From: Streptomyces sp. NRRL F-5126
GTDB lineage: Bacteria; Actinomycetota; Actinomycetes; Streptomycetales; Streptomycetaceae
Direction: 5' to 3'
DNA length: 64,000 bases
Assembly: GCF_000721265.1 (NCBI RefSeq)
Contig: NZ_JOFZ01000012.1
Location: forward strand, 310,001-374,000
The stretch's first letter is position 1. Each line of letters begins with the position of its first letter. The notes below the pieces were generated by a model. It was given only the letters and a program-made list of their open reading frames with translations, made no database searches and had not been told where the DNA came from. The position numbers and the translations under genes were made by a program. Shown here one piece after another: positions 60,765-64,000 of the stretch.

Positions 60765-61289
60765 ATGAGCGAAGAACCGAAGAACAGCGGCGATCAGAGC
60801 GCCGGAGCAGCCGTGTCGGTGGTGGGCCCCGGCGACGGCGAGACCATCGTCCTCGGCAGCACGCGGCTGCGTGTGCTGGAGGACGGCAGCAACACCGGCC
60901 ACCGCCTCGGGCTCGCCGAGTCCGTACTCGCCCCGCACACGCCCGGGCCGCCGCAGCACCGGCACGCCCAGCACGACGAGGGCTTCTACGTCATCTCCGG
61001 CGCCGTCCGGTTCACCGTCGGGGACGAGGTCCACGACGCGACCGCGGGAACGCTGGTGATGGTTCCGCCGGGGGCACCCCACACCTTCGCCAATGTGACC
61101 GGCGAACCGGCCGTCATGCTCAGCACGTTCACGCCCGACCTGTACGTGCAGTACTTCCGGGACCTGCGCGACATGATCGCCGGCGGCGGGGCCGTCACCC
61201 CGGAGGCGACCGCCCTGGTGATGAGCCGGTACGCCACCGAGCCGGCGGGCGGGACCGCGGGCGAGCAGCCGCCGCGGGTGGGCTCGTGA
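60765..61289 (+). CDS. Cupin-domain protein
   Basis: A 174-residue single-domain cupin: the first motif PPQHRHAQHDEGFYVISGAV (His, His, Glu metal ligands in H-x-H...E) and the second PPGAPHTFANVTGE (final His). The extra C-terminal helix (FTPDLYVQYFRDLRDMIAGG) resembles quercetin-dioxygenase-like cupins. Its stop overlaps the start of the DoxX gene by 4 bp (GTGA), so the two are coupled. Function not assigned. Confidence 0.9.
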   Translation: MSEEPKNSGDQSAGAAVSVVGPGDGETIVLGSTRLRVLEDGSNTGHRLGLAESVLAPHTPGPPQHRHAQHDEGFYVISGAVRFTVGDEVHDATAGTLVMVPPGAPHTFANVTGEPAVMLSTFTPDLYVQYFRDLRDMIAGGGAVTPEATALVMSRYATEPAGGTAGEQPPRVGS

Positions 61290-61648
61290 CCGCCGTGTAC
61301 TGGGTCGTCGCCGCCCTGCTCGCCGCCTTCTACCTCTACGGGGGCGTCCTGAAGCTGGTACGCAGCCGCGAGCGGCTGCGCCCGATGATGGGCTGGGTCG
61401 ACGACATGCCGATGGCGGCCGTCAGAGCGCTCGGCGCTGCCGAGGTGGCCGGCGCGGCCGGTCTCGTGCTCCCGCCGCTGACCGGCATCGCGCCCTGGCT
61501 CGCCCTGGCCGCGGCCGCCGGGTTCACGGTGCTGCAGGCCGGCGCGATCAGGGTGCACCTGGCACGCGGGGACCGCCGGATCGCCCTCAACATCGTCCTC
61601 GTCCTCGCCTCGGCGGCGGCCGTCGCGACGGCGACGACGTGGCTGTGA
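61286..61648 (+). CDS. DoxX-like membrane protein
   Basis: A 120-residue four-helix membrane protein of the DoxX_2 type: YWVVAALLAAFYLYGGVLKL, DDMPMAAVRALGAAEVAGAA, LAPWLALAAAAGFTVLQAGA-like core, and IALNIVLVLASAAAVATAT. The GTG overlaps the cupin stop (GTGA). DoxX-like proteins have been linked to quinone or thiosulfate redox chemistry and to redox stress. Here it is coupled to a cupin under a divergent LysR gene. Confidence 0.9.
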   Translation: MTAVYWVVAALLAAFYLYGGVLKLVRSRERLRPMMGWVDDMPMAAVRALGAAEVAGAAGLVLPPLTGIAPWLALAAAAGFTVLQAGAIRVHLARGDRRIALNIVLVLASAAAVATATTWL

Positions 61649-61751
61649 GCCCGGACGCACAGGCGGCGCCCTGCCGCCGCTCGTCCGGGTGCCCATGAGG
61701 CGCGAGGGGCCGGGGCCTGGGCGAGACTGCCCTTGAGGGCGGTGATCGACG

Positions 61752-62945
61752 ATGGCGGCAGACGGCCCGGGCGGCGGCATCGACGAGCAGATGCTCGAAG
61801 AGCTCCTGGCCGAGGCGCACGAGGCGTCTCCCACGGACCTGCCGGTCCTCGTGAGCCGGCTCGCCCCGCTCGTCGGTGTCGAGCGGGTCGACCTCTACCT
61901 CGTCGACCTCCAGCAGCGCCTCCTCGTGCCGCTCGTCGACGGCCTGCCGCCCCTCGACATCGACTCCACCATGGCGGGGCGCGCGTACCGGACCCTCGGG
62001 CTGCGCATGGAGGAGACACGGCACGAGCGTCTGGTGACATGGCTGCCCCTCGTGGACGGGGCCGAGCGGCTCGGGGTGCTCGGGGTGACGGCCGTGGATG
62101 TCGACACCGCGCTGAGGCGCCGCTGCCGCATCCTGGCCTCGCTGCTGTCCATGGTGGTCGTGTCGAAGCGCGAGTACAGCGAAGACTTCGCGCGCCGCAC
62201 CCGGCTGGAGACGATGCGGCTGCCGGCCGAGTTGCTGCGCGCCTTCCTGCCGCCGCGCACCATCGCCAACCGGCACGCCACCTCCACCGCCGTGCTGGAG
62301 CCCGCGTACCGGCTCGGCGGTGACGCCTTCGACCACTCGCTCACCGGGTCGACGCTGCACGCCGTGATCCTCGACGCCATGGGGCACGACCTCTCCGCGG
62401 GGCTGGCGACGGCCGTGGCGATGGCGGCGTGCCGCAGCGCGCGGCGCGCCGACGCGGACCTGCCCGAGATGGTCGGCACCATCGACCGTGCACTCGCCCG
62501 CTGGCTGCCCGAGCAGTACTGCACCGGGATCCTGGCACGGCTCGACACGGACGAGGGGATCCTGCGGTGGTGCAACTGCGGCCATCCCCCGCCGCTCCTC
62601 ATCCGCGACGAGCGGGTGCTCGAAGAGGCGCTGGAGAGGACGCCGGAGCCGCCGATGGGCATGCCGTCCGAGCTGTTCGCGAGCCCACGGACGCTGCACG
62701 AGGAGCGGCTGCGGCCCGGTGACCGTGTGCTGCTGTACACGGACGGCGTCACCGAGTCGCGGATCGTCGGCGACGTGGAGTTCGGCCTCGAACGGTTCAC
62801 CGACACCATCATCCGAGCCACCGCCGCCGGCACGATGCCGGCCGAGGCACTGCGGCAGCTCATCCACTCGCTGCTGGCCCGCCAGCGGGACGTGCTGCGC
62901 GACGACGCGACGCTGGTGCTGGTGGAGTGGAAGCCAGAACGCTGA
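61752..62945 (+). CDS. GAF-SpoIIE (PP2C) protein phosphatase
   Basis: A 397-residue serine/threonine phosphatase of the SpoIIE/RsbU type. A GAF-like sensor region spans about 20-145 (LPVLVSRLAPLVGVERVDLY, VTWLPLVDGAERLGVLGVTA), a helical linker follows, and the PP2C domain (about 185-395) has the metal-binding acids in GDAFDHSLTGSTLHAVILDA, DAMGHDLSAGLATAVAM and LYTDGVTESR, with CTGILARLDTDEGILRWCNC between. In Streptomyces such enzymes activate anti-anti-sigma factors; no sigma partner is adjacent. ATG start with a weak ribosome-binding site. Confidence 0.93.
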   Translation: MAADGPGGGIDEQMLEELLAEAHEASPTDLPVLVSRLAPLVGVERVDLYLVDLQQRLLVPLVDGLPPLDIDSTMAGRAYRTLGLRMEETRHERLVTWLPLVDGAERLGVLGVTAVDVDTALRRRCRILASLLSMVVVSKREYSEDFARRTRLETMRLPAELLRAFLPPRTIANRHATSTAVLEPAYRLGGDAFDHSLTGSTLHAVILDAMGHDLSAGLATAVAMAACRSARRADADLPEMVGTIDRALARWLPEQYCTGILARLDTDEGILRWCNCGHPPPLLIRDERVLEEALERTPEPPMGMPSELFASPRTLHEERLRPGDRVLLYTDGVTESRIVGDVEFGLERFTDTIIRATAAGTMPAEALRQLIHSLLARQRDVLRDDATLVLVEWKPER

Positions 62946-62970
62946 CACGCGGTCAGCGGGCGGCTGCCGT

Positions 62971-63004
62971 ATCGCCCCGCATCGCCCCGCATCGCCCCGC
63001 ATCG
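62971..63004 (+). repeat. 10-bp tandem repeat before lipoprotein gene
   Basis: atcgccccgc is present three times in succession (62971-63000), with a partial fourth copy (atcg). It lies in the 159-bp spacer upstream of the lipoprotein gene. Confidence 0.8.
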
Positions 63005-63104
63005 GTCCGGGGGCCGCGTATGCGGACTGGCGGGACGGGTAGCCGACCCCTGTCAGGACAAGAGAGGCCAAGGCAGAACAGGCAAGCGCACAACGGGAGA
63101 TGGC

Positions 63105-64000
63105 ATGGTCCGGAAGAACACGGGCCGCCGGGTGGCGGCCTTCGCGATCAGTGGTGCGGCGGCCGTCGGTGTGCTGGCGGGCTGCGGCTCCCACAGCGCG
63201 GGGGAGGCGTCCTCGTCGGCGGGCTCCGCGGCAGGCGCGTCGGCCTCGGAGTCGGGCGGCGGGGGCTCGGGCGACGGGCAGAGCGCGAGCGCCGTGCGGT
63301 CGGCGTACCGGAAGACGGCGGACGCCAGGACCGCGAAGATGACCATGAGCACCACGGTCGGCGGCACGGACGGCGGCGGCACGACGATCCGCGGCTCGGG
63401 CGTGATCGACCTGGCGAACGGCGCGAGCGACCTCCGCATGAGCGTCCAGGGGCAGCGGACCGAGGAACGCACCGTGGACGGCGTCCTCTACGAGAAGCTG
63501 CCGGCGAGTGCCGCGAAGAAGCTGCTGCCGGGTGGCAGGACGTGGGTGAGGATCGACCTGAAGAAGGTCGCGGGCGGCGCGGGCGGCATGACCCGCATGG
63601 CGGACCCGGCCGCCCCGTTCTCGTACGTCAAGGGGCTGAGCGGCAAGAACGTCACCAAGGTCGGCACGGAGACGGTGAACGGCACGAAGACCACGCACTA
63701 CAAGGTGTCGGTCGACGTGGACAAGCTCGCGAAGGACAGCGGTGCGCAGGCCAAGCGGCTGAAGCAGCAGCTCGGCGACAGGCTGCCGGTCGACCTGTGG
63801 CTCGATGACCAGGGCAGGATCCGCCAGGAGGAGGTCAAGGCGGCGGTCAGGACACCCGCGCCCATGTCCCCGGGCGCGGGCGGCGGCAGTGGCGCGTCCG
63901 CGTCGGCGGCGCAGAGCCCGTCGGCCGGGAGCGGGTCGGGCGGCTCGGCGGCGGGGAAGAAGCTCGCGCTGGACTCGAAGCTCCGGTTCACGGACTTCGG
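63105..64000 (+). CDS. Lipoprotein of LppX/LprAFG-like type, 3'-truncated by window edge
   Basis: Open to the end of the window (298 codons), ATG with CGGGAGA 5-11 nt upstream. A signal peptide (MVRKNTGRRVAAFAISGAAA) ends in the lipobox VLAGC, followed by a long Ser/Gly/Ala-rich linker (about 30-68). The folded part begins VRSAYRKTADARTAKMTMST, with GSGVIDLANGASDLRMSVQG, VDGVLYEKLP and THYKVSVDVDKLAKD, matching LolA-fold actinobacterial lipoproteins. A second low-complexity Gly/Ser/Ala stretch (about 253-286) precedes the cut-off end. Probably extracytoplasmic, ligand unknown. Confidence 0.85.
   Translation, partial: MVRKNTGRRVAAFAISGAAAVGVLAGCGSHSAGEASSSAGSAAGASASESGGGGSGDGQSASAVRSAYRKTADARTAKMTMSTTVGGTDGGGTTIRGSGVIDLANGASDLRMSVQGQRTEERTVDGVLYEKLPASAAKKLLPGGRTWVRIDLKKVAGGAGGMTRMADPAAPFSYVKGLSGKNVTKVGTETVNGTKTTHYKVSVDVDKLAKDSGAQAKRLKQQLGDRLPVDLWLDDQGRIRQEEVKAAVRTPAPMSPGAGGGSGASASAAQSPSAGSGSGGSAAGKKLALDSKLRFTDF

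Overview
The window looks like a Streptomyces chromosome. GC is very high with strong G/C bias at codon third positions, GTG starts are frequent, and the gene order (pspA-type stress operon, cob genes, pepA, lpdA-sucB, aceE, lipB-lipA, glnA) matches, from general knowledge of the genus, the conserved core of Streptomyces chromosomes. The assignment to genus is an inference from gene content. No tRNA, rRNA or CRISPR array was seen.

Layout. 1-10.8 kb: the 3' part of nadA; then, all leftward, a four-gene envelope-stress cluster (pspA, pspAA, sensor kinase, response regulator) with an RND exporter downstream of it; then rightward a DUF3043 membrane protein, a methyltransferase and an HtrA-like lipoprotein protease. 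10.9-17.1 kb: late cobalamin genes cobU, cobT and cobS, split by a leftward styrene-monooxygenase-like flavoenzyme and a membrane protein. 17.2-26.4 kb: central metabolism, with pepA, lpdA (E3), a two-lipoyl-domain E2, a GntR regulator and aceE (pyruvate dehydrogenase E1). These supply or use lipoyl-dependent complexes whose cofactor is made by lipB/lipA at 47.6-49.6 kb.

27-39 kb is a patchwork accessory zone. It holds a WYL regulator and a second, truncated copy of its 3' end 3.3 kb away flanking an S9 peptidase and a GNAT; an HD phosphohydrolase; a whiJ-type module (XRE regulator, DUF397 protein, anti-sigma-like ATPase); a LysR/DHDPS-like pair; a PurO-like IMP cyclohydrolase beside a dienelactone-hydrolase fold without its usual nucleophile; and decayed pieces of Tn3-like and IS5-like transposases. 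39.4-47.2 kb returns to chromosomal-type genes (extradiol dioxygenase, SDR, DUF4240, TIGR01777, FAD oxidoreductase, TPR regulator).

47.6-53.7 kb is core again: lipB, lipA, a DUF4191 membrane protein, an RDD protein and glnA preceded by a textbook-spaced double GlnR box. Immediately after glnA a decayed integrase C-terminus marks a second accessory stretch (53.7-61.7 kb): a flavin hydroxylase with a translationally coupled small membrane protein and divergent TetR, a chain of three overlapping tiny ORFs, a molybdopterin-domain protein, a MmyB-type regulator divergent from an SDR, and a LysR gene divergent from a cupin-DoxX pair. The window ends with a GAF-SpoIIE phosphatase and the 5' part of a lipoprotein gene.
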